NCBI GenBank assembly: GCA_026018925.1
Contig: JAKSZU010000003.1
Coordinates: 186,093,505 to 186,157,504 of the forward strand
Source: Tupaia tana
Lineage: Eukaryota > Chordata > Mammalia > Scandentia > Tupaiidae
DNA: 64,000 nucleotides
Direction of reading: 5' to 3'
In this document: positions 52,595 through 63,859 of the stretch, one piece after another
Position numbering within the stretch: position 1 is the stretch's first letter
How the letters are laid out: every line of letters begins with the position of its first letter
Made by a program: the position numbers and the translations under genes
The notes under the pieces: model-generated
Databases searched by the model: none
What the model was told of the DNA's origin: nothing
What the model saw: only the letters and a program-made list of their open reading frames with translations

Positions 52595-52985
52595 GCATTG
52601 GTGAGTGCTTACGATGTACTGGGCTCACACTAAGCACTTCGCATGTGGTATCCTGCACAATTCTCCCAACTCGATGGGTTAGGTACTATTTTTTTTTTTT
52701 TTTTTTTTTTGAGATGTTTTTGCTATAGGGCGCATGCGCTCGCCGGACAGACAGAGAAAGACAGAGAGACAGAAAGTGCAAAATCACCCCCCCAGGGGGG
52801 ATGGCCATGCCGCAATCCCTTCTCCTCCAGTCTCCTCTCAGGATCTTGGGCACACACGCACAAGTGCCCTGTGTGAGTTTTAAGCCACCGGGTCTGGGAC
52901 ACGAACCTTGGTCTACTACATGGGAGTCCAGTGACATAGCCATTACGCTAATTGCTGGTCCCAGGTACTATTTTTTTTTACCACA
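52595..52985 (+). repeat. MIR split by a SINE
   Basis: TGGTGAGTGCTTACGATG, ACACTAAGCACTTCGCATG and GATGGGTTAGGTACTATT fit MIR before the SINE. It resumes at AGGTACTATTTTTTTTT. Confidence 0.75.
52689..52962 (-). mobile_element. Family A SINE
   Basis: Reverse copy with a perfect GCGCATGCGC at 52730-52739 (NRF1-type palindrome). AGGTACTATTTTTTTTT flanks on both sides. Confidence 0.93.
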
Positions 52986-53199
52986 GAGTGAACTTTGTGG
53001 ACAAATTCTTTTACTGTTGGTTAGGATTACAGCAAAATTTTGAGAGCTGAGGGTCAAGGAAGGAAAGTATATTGTGTTAATTGTGTATTGCTGTGTGCTC
53101 TCCCAAAGTTACCTCATTTAGCAACTTAAAACAACAAATATTTACTATTTCACAGTTTCAGAGAGCCAGAAATCTGAGATCAGGTGAGAAGCCTATAGT

Positions 53200-53425
53200 G
53201 TAGTGGTTAAGGGAGCCAGATCCCACATGACCAGCCATAGTCCAAACCTGGCCCAGGCGGCTTCAAAAATAAGCTGGATGTGTTTTCATGTGTGGCTGTT
53301 GGGATGGAGAATTTGGAAGAGAAGGGATTGTGGTATAACCCCACCCAAGTAAGGGAGGGGGCTTTCTTCCTCTCTGTTTGTCTCACTGGTGAGCACACTT
53401 GACTTCCAATAATAAAAAAACATCA
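53200..53425 (+). mobile_element. Family C SINE
   Basis: TATAGTGTAGTGGTTAAGGG box A, GGCTTCAAAAATAAGC junction, AAGAAGGGATTGTGG-like body word. Confidence 0.75.
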
Positions 53426-53716
53426 AAAAACTTTGAAAGCAGTTTAGCGACTTAGCTGGATGTTTCTTGCTCAGAATCTGCCAAGATGTTGGCCATGGCT
53501 GCAGGCATTTGAAGGCTTGATTGGAACTGGAGGATTGGCTTCCAAGATGGCTGACTTTCATCGCCCTTGGCAAAAGTTCTCAGTTCCTTGCTGGAAGTTA
53601 GACCCAACTCCTTTCCTTATGGGTCTCTTCCCAAGGCTTTAAGCCATGTTAGTTGGCATCCTCCAGAAAGAGTAGTCCAAGAGAGAGCAAGGCAGAAGCC
53701 ACAATGTTTCTGCTTT

Positions 53717-53765
53717 TTAATTTGCTTTGAGGGCTTGAGTGCTTGCCAAAGAGAGACAGAAAGAC

Positions 53766-53802
<37 letters not shown>

Positions 53803-53990
53803 AGGGAAACATGAGAAAACACTCCCGAGAGGGATAGCTATGCTGCAATCCCTTCTCCTTCATTCCTCCTTTCGGGATTTTGTGCATGCTTGCACACATG
53901 CCCAGCATGTTTTTTAAGCTACTGGGTCTGGGACTTGAACCACACAGTTGGCAATCTGGAATCCAGCTGCCTTAACTATCACTGCCAATG
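53717..53990 (-). mobile_element. Family C SINE
   Basis: GAGGGCTTGAGTGCTTGCC, (GA)n, CACACATGCCCAGCATG, CTGCCTTAACTATCACTGCC. Confidence 0.78.
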
Positions 53991-54135
53991 GCTTGCTTGC
54001 CACAGTGGTTTTTGTAACCTAGCCTTGGAAGTGTCGTTCTATCACTTCTGCCATTTTCGGTCACATAGGCCAACTCTGATACAATATGGAGAGAACTATC
54101 CAAAAGCATGACTACCTGGAGGTAGTTGTCGGGGG

Positions 54136-55020
54136 CTACTTTGGGGTTGACTAACACATCTTTTAAAGCTGAAAGCACAAACTAGCTCTATTCCATAAAG
54201 AAACAAAGTCTCAGTGTGCCTGCCTCTTCTTTGATGGCAACATCTAGCATTATCCATTAGGAGTTATGTAAGTGCTGGGCTAGCTGAAAGTAGTATCTTC
54301 CCACACGTGAAATGCTCACTCAGGGTTAGAGCTGTCAGTTGTCTTTGCTGTGTAAGTGAAATGCCCAAAGCTGGATTATTATACAGCTGTTATTTTAGCA
54401 GAAGTTAGGTCTATATTGCTGTTGGCCTGGCCATGTCCAAGGTTTATGGTCTTCATTTCACAGGTTTGGGGCATTTAGTTATTTGCTCAAAGTAAAATAG
54501 TACTATTAAGTGGAGAAGACAATATTTCTCATACAAGCAGTTAGACTGCAGAGACCACCCTTATAAAGGACTCCACCCTCAGAAAGGCCACAGCCTCATA
54601 ATTCCTCCTAGCTACCAGCCCCAAACCTGAGGAACATAGGGAAGGAAAACTAGAGCAAAGCATGGGGTCTAGCCAGAACTCTACTCAATAACCCCTTGAG
54701 GGGGAAAAGAAAAGAAAGTAAGAAAAAGAAAAAGAAAGAATCCCTTGAGGATGCAAACGGCAGGGTATCCTAGAAGCCTGGGAGATAATTGTACGGTTAG
54801 ATGGTTAGACCGCAAGAACAAAAGAAATACAAATTGTAATCATTAATGTAAAGTGTTTGCCATTTTGTCTGGTTAATATTACCACATTCAGGAATGAATG
54901 CAAGGAAATTGTGGGCTCTGAAGTAGATCTAGCAGATCCTAAAACATTCTTCCACTGGGTATTTCTCTTGGAACTGGCTCTGCCCTACCTTCTTCCAAAA
55001 TCTAAACAATAATTTTTAAA
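54136..55020. other. Unique sequence with a MIR trace
   Basis: ATTTCACAGGTTTGGGGC, then TTTGCTCAAAGTAAAATAG (54455-54505) resembles the MIR 3' half. A purine tract at about 54703-54741 is bordered by CCCTTGAGG on both sides. No gene. Confidence 0.45.
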
Positions 55021-55036
55021 AATTAACTATTCCTAA

Positions 55037-55250
55037 GGGTTGGCAGGTGTCATGGTGGTTAAGGGAGCTGGATTCCCACATGGCCGACCACAGTTCGAGT
55101 CCTAGACCTAGTGGCTTGCTTTCTCACTTTTTCTCTCTCTCTCCTGAATCTGTCACTTTATGATCAAATTTTTTAAAAATAAATAAAGTTAAATAAAATA
55201 ATTATTTTTGAAAAATCGACTCAGTTAAAGGAAAAATAATAATAATAAAA
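55037..55250 (+). mobile_element. Family B SINE
   Basis: GGGTTGGCAGGTGTCATGG head, CAGTTCGAGTCCTAGACC box B, and a long AT-rich tail with (AAT)n. Confidence 0.86.
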
Positions 55251-55267
55251 AAAAAAGAGCTATTCCT

Positions 55268-55350
55268 GGGCTAACCCCAAAGCTCAGAGGTTAAATGCCA
55301 TACACAGGGAGTCAGATTACACATGGCTGACGTTGGTCTGAATCCCATAG
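55268..55350 (+). mobile_element. SINE head fragment
   Basis: GGGCTAACCCCAAAGCTC to GGTCTGAATCCC: box A/B spacing is recognisable; the body is absent. Confidence 0.5.
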
Positions 55351-55359
55351 TAGTCTAGG

Positions 55360-57000
55360 TTTTCCTCTTCCTGTTTTGCCCAAATGGCAGTTTGGGTTAA
55401 GGGTTAGGAAGAAAAGGTAATTTTAAAACTTGAAGCATCTGAGGGTGAGGAGGGTGTAATGCCCTAGGAATTACTGAAGAACATTAAGACTCTCAATTAA
55501 ACTCTCAGGTTCTTGGTTCTCATTTTTCTCCAAGAGTGGATGTGTACCAAAATAAATTTACAGTTCCTTTCAACCATAAGGCTTCAAAAGATTTGTCCAG
55601 AGCTAATTATCATAGAGAAACCAAGTAGACCAACAAAATTAACAACATGGAACAGTTACAAAGTCTCCAAATATCTTACATATTGTCCAACTTTATCCTT
55701 CTTTGGTACCCAGAAATGCAAACAACTCCTTTTCTGTTCCTGAAGGTGGTGCTCTCATCAGAGCTACTCCTTTCTGAACCTCTTCTCTTCCTTATCTTGT
55801 TCACCTACACTCCGTTGTCCTTCCCAAGAACCTCTCCTAAGGCATGTAAGATCAGTTTGGGTGTGGAGGCATAGACATTTGTTTCCAGACAGAATATTTT
55901 ACTGTCAGAATCACTCTAGCACAGTTCTCTTCGCCTCTCTCAATGCCTCCCTCATGCCTCCCCACAAGTTTTTCACTAGAGCTAAGAGCATAAAAACTGC
56001 TGTTGAGGAGAAGGAAACTGGGGAGAGGCAAAGATAGGGGTTACGACATAGAAGGCCCCAAAGAAAGGCCAAACCTACTCGGCCATTTTGCAAAGGGCTC
56101 TTGGTAGTTGGTCTGAGTGCTCCTGGACATCATCTCTAGAAACACTTAATAGGCTGCTCTAGGTAGATATTCTCTTTAAATATGAGTCTGGACACTGCAG
56201 ATGTTAAAGCATGTGAATGGGAGAAATCCAGCCTGGTATAGCCAGGAAGCCTGTGCTTTGCTGGACAGACCAGTGACTCACCACAACTTGATAATATCAC
56301 ACACAAGGACAAATCTTGGCAGCCTCGGCTTGCTAAATGGGAATAAAAACACTAGTCATTATTTTTTATATATATATAGTGGAAGAGAGAGTACATCCAA
56401 AGTCAACTTCTAAAAATGTCTTCTACTGTTGCTATGCTTAATGAATTCAGCAAGAAGAGGTGAACTCTAAGTTGGAGATGGCTGATGACACTGAATTAAA
56501 GAATTAAAAGCAGAAAAACAAAAACAAAAAAACTCTGAAAGATTATGAGAAGCTCCACTGGACTCAAACATGTTAAGAGGCAGCAGGCAGTACTATGGCA
56601 GACTAGGTCTAACTGGTGTCTCCGTAATTTTCCAAAGTAAGTTTGAAATTCTCAGATAATCTAAACTTGCTGAAGAGAGCGAAAGACCTCTAGAATGCAT
56701 AATTTTCTATCCAGAAGAGGAGGAACTATTTACAAGTATAAGGTGACCCAAAGGTAAAATGGGGACAAAATGGACTTGTTGCCCTGTTCGAGGCAGCTGG
56801 ACCTTCCGCTGGCCATCCATGTGGAACTGTTATGATCTCATAGATGGTTCTATCTGGCCACTTGGAACTGTTTATAGTTGCCCAAATGTGCCACGTTGTG
56901 GCCCATCCCCCACATCTGTTACTACTCTGATTGCTTTTCTACCAGGTCAATCATCACAGTTTGTAATTACATATTAATTTGGTCAGTAAGTTGTCTGAGT
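55360..57000. other. No recognisable feature
   Basis: Unique sequence free of the window's SINEs. Frames of 60-76 codons show no domain, and no gene is supported. Confidence 0.4.
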
Positions 57001-57110
57001 TCATCATACTACAGACTTCAAGAACAGGAACTTCATTTTGTTTAGAATTGTATCCCAATGCTTACCTAGTGCAAGATACCTAGTAGTGCTCAATTAATGT
57101 TTTCCGAGCA
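57000..57110 (+). repeat. L2-like 3' end
   Basis: ACTTCAAGAACAGGAACTTC, TGTATCCCAATGCTTACC, TAGTAGTGCTCAATTAATG: the order of an L2 3' terminus. Confidence 0.6.
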
Positions 57111-57243
57111 AATGAGTAAATGAGTCTTTGCACCTGTTTTTTTTTTTTTTTTTTTTTTTCCCCTTTCTCCTCTGCTTGTAATGTCTTCCCTCTTCAAATT
57201 TAGCTAGTAAGCTTATATTTATGGTTTTTAAAGTGCAGCTTGT

Positions 57244-57508
57244 GGGACCAGCAGGTGGTGTGGAGGTCAACGCACTGGATCCCACATGGCCAGCTACATG
57301 ATTTGAGTCCTGAACCCAGCACTTTGAGAATCATGCCAGGCACGTGTGCATGTATGCCCAAAATCCTGACAGGAGACTAGCGGAAAAGGGATTGCAGCAT
57401 GGTCATCTCCCTGGGGGGGGTGAGTTCTCACTTTCTCTCTCTCTCTTGCTCGCTCTCTCTCTCTCTCTGGCAAATGCACACACCTCATTACAAAAACTAA
57501 AAACAAAA
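57244..57508 (+). mobile_element. Family C SINE
   Basis: GGGACCAGCAGGTGGTGTGG head, CACTTTGAGAATCATGCC junction, CACCTCATTACAAAAAC end. Confidence 0.85.
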
Positions 57509-57599
57509 AACAAAAACTCAACTTATGTCACTGTACCCAAAGACTACTCCTATAGAGGAAATTACACCCTATTTTCTATCTTCTAAACATCTGGATCGT

Positions 57600-57740
57600 T
57601 ACACTTGCAACACTGTACTGTAATTGTTTGTTTACATAGCTATCTTGGTAATTAGACTGGGAGCTTCTTGAGGTCAAGAACTAGGTCTTAATCATCCTTT
57701 TATTCCCACTATGCAGTGGCATACAGTAAATTCTTATCAA
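57600..57740 (+). repeat. L2-like 3' end
   Basis: TAGACTGGGAGCTTCTTGAGG, ACTAGGTCTTAATCATCC, ATTCCCACTATGCAGTGGC: the L2 end pattern. Confidence 0.65.
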
Positions 57741-58021
57741 ATTTTGGAAAGCAAAATAATAGATGAGTGTTATATTTTCTAGCCATGTCATCCAAGGAAT
57801 GGACCAAATCCATTTAGGAGCAGTGTTGAGCTGTTGGTCAAAAATACAGTGAAAGTGCCTGACCCCAGTGATGCCCCAGGTAACACTCGTGTTGCTTCCC
57901 CCCTTTTAGGGACCTGCCTCTTTTCTTCTTCCCTTCTGTGTTACAAATAAAGCTCCCCAAGTCACAACGGGGCAAGCCCATGATGCAACCTGGGACAGTG
58001 AAAAAATTTCCCTAGGTTTTT

Positions 58022-58262
58022 TTCTACTGTTTCTTTTCTATTTTTGCCATAGGGCACATGCATTGGCCAGAAAGGGGGGGTGGAGTGAAAAATCACTCCC
58101 CAGGGGAGATGGCCATACCACATTCCCCTCTCTTCCATTCTCTTCATAGGATTTTGGGTACTCACATACTCACATGCATCTGGCATGATTTTCAGGCCTC
58201 TGGGTCTGGAACTTGAACCATGCACATGGAATCCAGCACTTTAACCACCTGCTGGCCCCTCC
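58022..58262 (-). mobile_element. Family C SINE
   Basis: TTTGCCATAGGGCACATGC, CCCCAGGGGAGATGGCC, CACCTGCTGGCCCC end; head slightly deleted. Confidence 0.83.
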
Positions 58263-58267
58263 CTAGT

Positions 58268-58301
<34 letters not shown>

Positions 58302-58409
58302 TTGTTGTTGTTCCTAATAACTGGGTGACAACAGTTCTGCTTTCTGTGATGGTACTAATGTGAAGGTCTCTGCCAAAGTTATTTCCCACCACTTAGAGAA
58401 TGAAGCCAT

Positions 58410-58691
58410 TGGGACCAGCAGTTGGCGTACTGGCTATGTTGCTGGACTCCCATGTAACCAACCGCCGTTCGAGTCCCAGACCCAGTGGCTTAAACTCACG
58501 CTGGACGTGTGTGCGTGGGTGCCCAAGATCCCAAGAGGAGAGTGGAGGAGAAGGGATTGTGGCATGGCCATCTACCTTGGGGCGGGTGGGTGATTTCTCA
58601 CTTTCTGTCTCTGTCTCTCTCTGTGTATTTCTGGCAAGCACATGTGCCCAATAGCAAAAACCTCTCAAAAAAAAAAAAAAAAAAAAAAAAA
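58410..58691 (+). mobile_element. Family A SINE
   Basis: GGGACCAGCAGTTGGCGTAC start, CGCCGTTCGAGTCCCAGACC. AGAGAATGAAGCCAT / AGAGAATGAAGTCAT TSD. Confidence 0.93.
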
Positions 58692-58957
58692 GGAGAGAGA
58701 ATGAAGTCATCTCTACCATCTCTAGAGAGAGTCTGTAATATCAAGGGCCTAGTTCTAGCAATTTCCAACCCTTTCCTTTCTTTTAAGGGTTTGCTTATGT
58801 GAGCTAGTACACTCCCTTCTGGTTTAAACTAATTCAAGTTGTAAGTCTTACTAGGAAAGGCAGAGGCTAGTTTCTTTGCCACTGTTGGTACTTTGTTACA
58901 TTCCTTCCCCTACAGCACCCAGCCTCTCCTCTACATAGATTAAAGAATATCCATTTG

Positions 58958-59040
58958 AGGGGCCAGCAGGTGGCATGGTGGTTAAGAGTGCTGGACTCCC
59001 ACATGGCCAACTGCTGTTCGAGTCCTGGATCTGGTGGCTT

Positions 59041-59086
<46 letters not shown>

Positions 59087-59152
59087 TCTATCCCTCTCTG
59101 GTCAAATTAAAACACACAAATAAGGCTAAATAAAAGAATTCTTAAAAAAAAA
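58958..59152 (+). mobile_element. Family B SINE with a (TC)n expansion
   Basis: GGGGCCAGCAGGTGGCATGG head, about 40 nt of TC repeats, CTGGTCAAATTAAAAC. A perfect 16-bp TSD, AAAGAATATCCATTTG, lies at 58942-58957 and 59153-59168. Confidence 0.95.
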
Positions 59153-59410
59153 AAAGAATATCCATTTGGAAGAGTTTCAGCTTTAAGATGACAGAGTAAA
59201 GTAAATCTGACCTGCTTGTTATATTTCTCATAATAAAGTATTTTTTTAAATGACAGGATAAAGATGGTTCTGTTTCATTTTCCCCTCAAAACCAAGAATT
59301 AGAAACATAGAATTTATTTTTATTAAAACTAGGAGACAATTTTGACTCTGAACCAAAGTGGAGGAAGATCAAATACCTGCTCAGGACCATGACCTGATTC
59401 GTTCTACTGA

Positions 59411-59655
59411 CCTGGAACTAGCAGATGGCATAATGGTTACGTTGCTTGACTCCCACATAGTCAGCCTTGGACCCTGTGGCTTAAAACTCACATCAGGCAC
59501 GTGTGCATGCACACTCAAAATCCTGAGAAGAGAATGGAGAAGAAGGGATTGTGGCATGGCCATCCACCCCCAGGGGATGATTTCTCACTTTCTGTCTCTC
59601 TGTCTCTCCATCAAGTGTACGTGCCCTATAGACAAAATCCCTCTAAAATAAAACA
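59411..59655 (+). mobile_element. Family A SINE with the box B region deleted
   Basis: GGAACTAGCAGATGGCATAATG start. GTCAGCCTTGGACCC shows box B lost. TTCTACTGACCT / TTCTATTGACCT flanks. Confidence 0.88.
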
Positions 59656-59744
59656 TTCTATTGACCTACAGAAAGACTCAGGAATTGGTGGTATCAGGTA
59701 CCTGGAATGTTGAGGCCTTTCCAAAGGATTGGGAGAAAAATAAC

Positions 59745-61065
59745 ACTGAACTTCTCAACAACATTGAGAGATAAAAATGAATGGCATAATAATATTAAAA
59801 GTTGGAGTAAAGAGCCAGTAAGTGGCATGGAAGTTAAGATGCTGGATCCCACATGACAAGCTTCAAGGTTGGAATCCTAGTCTGGCAGCTTGACAGTCAT
59901 ACCAGGTACATGTGCATGTGTGTGCACCCAAAATCCCAAGGGGATTGTGACATGACCATCACCCCTAGGGGGTGATTTCTCACTCTTGCTCTCTTTCTCT
60001 CTGACAAATGAATGCACCCTATAGCAAAAACTAAAAAAAAAAAAAAATTTTTTTTTGAGTAAACAATATCTTCAACCTAGTATTCTATACCCATCCACTG
60101 AAATAAGCCATGGTTATGGTTGAGAAAAGGATATAAACATTTTCATACACACAAAGTCACAAAAAAGATGTTCTTTCACATAGCCTTTCTCAGGAAACTA
60201 CTGAGTGATGTGTTTGGCCAAATGAAGAAATAAACCAAGAAAGAGCATAGTAGATCCAGGGAACAGGGAATCCAACACAGGAGTGAGGCTAGGGTATCTC
60301 CAGGATGATGGCAAAAGGAAGTCCCAGAAGACCAACAGATAGACTAAGCTATATGACAGGCCTAGGAAGTAAACTGTGTGGATTCAGTGGGGTAGAGGGC
60401 TCTAGCAAGTAAAATGTCAAGGGGAGCAAAATGGAACTGCTATATTATCTAGAAGGTTTGGTCATGTGAAGATTTTTATTGAGAAACATTTTATGGAGTT
60501 AGTGGTGGATTTGGAAACGCGTGCAAATGGTTTAATGAAATTGAAGCAAGTGAAAAAGCAGAAGCAATTATTGGCTTCAAGAGAAAGTTAAATATATATA
60601 AGAAGGAAAACAAAATTAGAATACTTCTTGATCCATCAGCAGTATATATATTACTATATATAAATATTAATGTATTTCACAATTTATTAATAACACTGAA
60701 TATAAGTTTAACCAAAAACTATGATACAACTATGTTAGGAGAATGTGGAAAGGGACAGGAAGAAGAACACTAATAATCTTTCCTACAATAAGAGAAAATC
60801 AATAGATAATTCTAACTTGATGAATAGAGAATCACAAACCCTGAAACTTGGAAGCAAATAGAAACAAGTTAAAAAGCTGGAAGTGAATTGTCTCTAGATA
60901 ATAGGGTGGTGGGGGTAGGGCAGAGCAATGTGAAAATATTGCTGTTTGTTGTTATAAGTCTTTTGGCACTACTTGACCTTTTAAACTATGTACATATATG
61001 TTTGGTAAGTGAAAATTAGTTTTAAAAATACTATTATATTGAAAGAGCACCAAATTATTAGCTTG
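59745..61065 (+). mobile_element. Ancient L1M-type 3' UTR, split by a SINE
   Basis: CAACCTAGTATTCTATACCC, CTCAGGAAACTACTGAGTG, GAAATAAACCAAGAAAGAGC, CTCCAGGATGATGGC, GGAAGTCCCAGAAG and CAATTATTGGCTTCAAGAG match my recollection of an L1M 3' UTR. It ends in TTTTAAACTATGTACATATATG and nearby words. Confidence 0.7.
59809..60052 (+). mobile_element. Family C SINE
   Basis: GAGCCAGTAAGTGGCATGG head, GCTTGACAGTCATACC junction, CACCCTATAGCAAAAACT end. TTGGAGTAAA / TTGAGTAAAC flanks. Confidence 0.83.
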
Positions 61066-61089
61066 CTCAGTTGCCCATGTTTCTCTTTA

Positions 61090-61340
61090 CAGCTCTGCTC
61101 TTTTGCTTGGAGGATTAAAGATGTGGTCAGAGAGAGGGTCAGGGGTTAGGGTTATAAAGTGCTTTGTGCACCAAGCCAAAGAGCTTGGATTTATTGTAAA
61201 GGGAATGGGGAGCCTTCAGGGATCTTAAAGAGTGGAATAATAGGATCAGACACGCTCTCTGAGCATTAGTTTCCTCATCTGTGAAATGACCAGGCTGGCC
61301 TAGGAAGAACTCTGCCACATTCTCCCCACTCAACATTTTA
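61090..61340 (+). repeat. Ancient repeat traces (unassigned)
   Basis: AAAGTGCTTTGTGCACC, GAGCTTGGATTTATTG, GGGGAGCCTTCAGGG, then TTAGTTTCCTCATCTGTGAAATG (MIR-like). No gene. Confidence 0.45.
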
Positions 61341-61828
61341 TTATAAAAACATTTAAAATGATTTATTACTTGCTAGCTTTAAAATATATTCATTATTTAA
61401 CTAATATTTATTATTAAATTACTATAAGCTATTTAAATTTCTTGTAAGAATTTTCAGAAAAATGGAAAGAAATATACAGCGAGCATGCATATAAACCACC
61501 TAGATTCTGCAATGAACATTTTACCAGGTTGACTTTTCACATAATGATCCATCTGTCTTGCCAACAGTCCATTTATCAGTCCATCTGATATTTTTGATAC
61601 ATTCGAAGAATCAATAAACTTTATCTCTACTTCAGTATGTGTGTCATTTATTAGAGTTCAATATATTTTTATAGTTTTGGGGGATAAAATTTAAATACAA
61701 TGGAATTCATAAATCTTTGGCACACTATTACAGATTTTTGCCAAATATAGATGGTTATATAACCCACAACTGTATCAATTTATAAAATATTACCCTCACT
61801 CCAGGATGTTCCCTCATTATTCTACCAT

Positions 61829-61830
<2 letters not shown>
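61341..61830. other. No recognisable feature
   Basis: Very AT-rich sequence, possibly decayed LINE. Confidence 0.35.

Positions 61831-61835
<5 letters not shown>

Positions 61836-61883
<48 letters not shown>
61836..61883. repeat. 48-nt poly(T) homopolymer
   Basis: Uninterrupted T run preceded by TTTTTTAG. No attached element is recognised; its true length could be an assembly or polymerase artefact. Confidence 0.9.
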
Positions 61884-61885
<2 letters not shown>

Positions 61886-62159
61886 TGTAACTATAAAGTC
61901 CAGACGTGGGACTGGATGCTGACTTTGAAGCCATTATGTGAATGTGGAGAGGAGTAAGAAAGGTATGTGGGGAGAGATTAAGAGGCTATGAGAGGTTCAC
62001 CCTGGTTAAAAATACCAGCAAAGCTTTAAAATCTACTGTTTGGCAGTCTACACTAGATGACCTCTAAGATCCTTTCCAATGCTAGTGCTACATCTTTGTT
62101 TTGGGAGGTTGAAAAGCAAGCAGATTTTATTTTCTATGAATTTCACAAGCATTTATTAA

Positions 62160-62225
62160 AGCTGACAGTATATGAACTGTTTTTTGTTATAAGCCTTTTG
62201 GTACTACCTGGCTTTTATTATTTTT
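62160..62225 (+). repeat. L1M 3'-UTR-like fragment
   Basis: GTTATAAGCCTTTTGGTACTAC then CTGGCTTTTA matches the word near 60954 (GTTATAAGTCTTTTGGCACTAC). Confidence 0.55.
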
Positions 62226-62336
62226 TTTTCCAGTAGAAAAATAACAATATATTTAAAATAGTTTGGAAAAAAAAATAGTGTAAATAAATTGATAAAAATG
62301 CTTAGAGAAAATTTATATGTTAGGACTGATATTTTT

Positions 62337-62387
62337 TTTTGGGGGGGGGGATTGGTTTTTGGTATACGACATGTGCGCTTGCCAAAA

Positions 62388-62422
<35 letters not shown>

Positions 62423-62588
62423 AAGTGAGAAATCACCTCCCGGGGGGATGGCCACACCGCGATCCCTTCTCCTCCATTCTCCTCTCAGGATCTTGGGCAC
62501 ATACGCACATGCCACCGGGTCCAGGACTCAAACTGCAGTCAACTACATGGGAGTCCAGCAACATAGCCACTATGCCAACTGCTGATCC
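62337..62588 (-). mobile_element. Family A SINE, internally shortened
   Basis: GGTATACGACATGTGCGC, (GA)n, CGGGGGGATGGCCACACC. GGGCACATACGCACATGCC joins CACCGGGTCC directly with a small deletion. AGGACTGATATTT / AGGACTGGTATTT TSD. Confidence 0.9.
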
Positions 62589-62789
62589 CAGGACTGGTAT
62601 TTGAAGTTGAATATACATGCAAAGGTGCACTGGTGATTTGAGAAAACAAATAAGATCTCTGCTTCCTAGACATATCGCTTTAAATTCTCAGATTAGGTGG
62701 GAATATAAAAATAAAAATAGGATGGTAAAGTTTAGTTTACTGAGATGATTCCACAAAGAGAGAAATTTTTTTTTAAACAAACAGTACTA

Positions 62790-63186
62790 GTAGAGATAAT
62801 TTGAAAAATTATGGTATAGATCCTGTGCTTCATATCATGTAGAAAAATTAACTGAAAGCAGATCATAGACATAAATTCGGGAGCAAAAGCAATAAACCAT
62901 TTAGGTAGGCATACTTCTTATTGGGACCTTGTGTTAGTCAATGTTTTTCTGTGGACACTGAAAGCAGAAGCCATTATAAGAAAAAATAGATAAAGCAGAC
63001 AACATCAAAAGTAAAACATTTTGTTCTTCAAATGACAAAATCAAGAAAGTAAAAACATAACTATTAAAAATGGGAGAAAATATTTGTAGATAGTAAAATT
63101 GATAAATAAATTGACTCCCAAATAGAAAAAGAAATCTTACAACTTTAAAATAAAATACAGAAAATCCAATTAGAAATGAATTTGTG
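62790..63186 (+). mobile_element. Ancient L1M ORF2 3' fragment
   Basis: GATCATAGACATAAATTCGG, AAACCATTTAGGTAGGC, GAAAAAATAGATAAAGCAGAC, TTTGTTCTTCAAATGAC and ATGGGAGAAAATATTTG follow the L1 ORF2 C-terminal region in order. No open frame. Confidence 0.75.
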
Positions 63187-63757
63187 GGACCAGCAGTTAG
63201 CGTAATGACTATGTTGCTGGACTCCCACATAGTCGACCGCGGTTTGCGTCCTGGACCCGGTGGCTTAAAACTCACGCTGGGCTGGGAACCAGCAGTTAGT
63301 GTAATGGCTATGTTGCTGGACTCCCACGTAGTCGACCACGGTTCGCGTCCCGGACCCGGTGGCTTAAAACTCACGCCGGGCGCGTGTGCATACGTGCCCA
63401 AGATCCCGAGAGGAGAATGGAGGAGAAGGGATTGCGGCGTGACCATCCCCCTGGGGGGTGATTTCTCGCTTTCTGTCTCTATGTCTCTCTCTCTCTGTCT
63501 GTCTGGCGAGCGCACGTGCCCTATAGCGAAAACCTCTCCAAAAAAAAAAAAAAAAAAAAAAAAAAACCTCACGCTGGGCTCATGTGCGTGCGTGCCCATA
63601 TCCCGAGAGGAGAATGGAGGAGAAGGAATTGCAGTGTGGCCATCTGCCCTGGGGGGTGATTTCTCCCTTTCTGTCTCTCTGTCTCTGTCCTCTGTCTGTC
63701 TGGAGAGTGCACAGGCCCTATAGCAAAAACCTCTAAAAAAAAAAAAAAAGAAAAAAG
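63187..63757 (+). mobile_element. Family A SINE split by a second family A SINE
   Basis: Head 63187-63284 and body from 63569. The outer TSD is AAATGAATTTGTG at 63174-63186 and again from about 63759. Confidence 0.93.
63285..63568 (+). mobile_element. Family A SINE, GGGAACC/GCGAAAACC subfamily
   Basis: Near-consensus. Contains GGGAACCAGCAG, GGTTCGCGTCCCGG, GTCTCTATGTCTC and TATAGCGAAAACC. The inner TSD CTCACGCTGGGCT lies in the host SINE just after its head. Confidence 0.93.
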
Positions 63758-63859
63758 AAATGAATTTGTGAAGAGCCATCATCACCTGGGGATCATCTCA
63801 AGTAGTTCCTGGGAACTTGTTTTTCCCCAGAGCTAGCATGAGCAAGCTGAACCAGGTGT

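Larger units (their letters stand above)
53080..54135. repeat. Ancient mammalian repeat split by two SINEs
   Basis: TTAGCAACTTAAAACAACAAAT, TTTCACAGTTTCAGAGAGCC, GGAGGATTGGCTTCCAAGATG, GAGTAGTCCAAGAGAGAGC, CTAGCCTTGGAAGTGTCG and CACTTCTGCCATTTTC follow the order of a common old interspersed repeat I recall but cannot name with certainty. Confidence 0.55.

Noticed and set aside
60965..61065. Duplicate of 63885-63985, at first taken for a local segmental duplication
   Set aside because: The shared words fit the 3' end of the same L1M-type LINE, so two dispersed copies explain the match.
61138..61155. GGGTTAGGGTTA, resembling a telomere repeat
   Set aside because: Only two units inside an ancient repeat; no array.
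63184..63785. 179- and 283-codon frames at the right end
   Set aside because: They are translations of two nested SINEs and their A tails.
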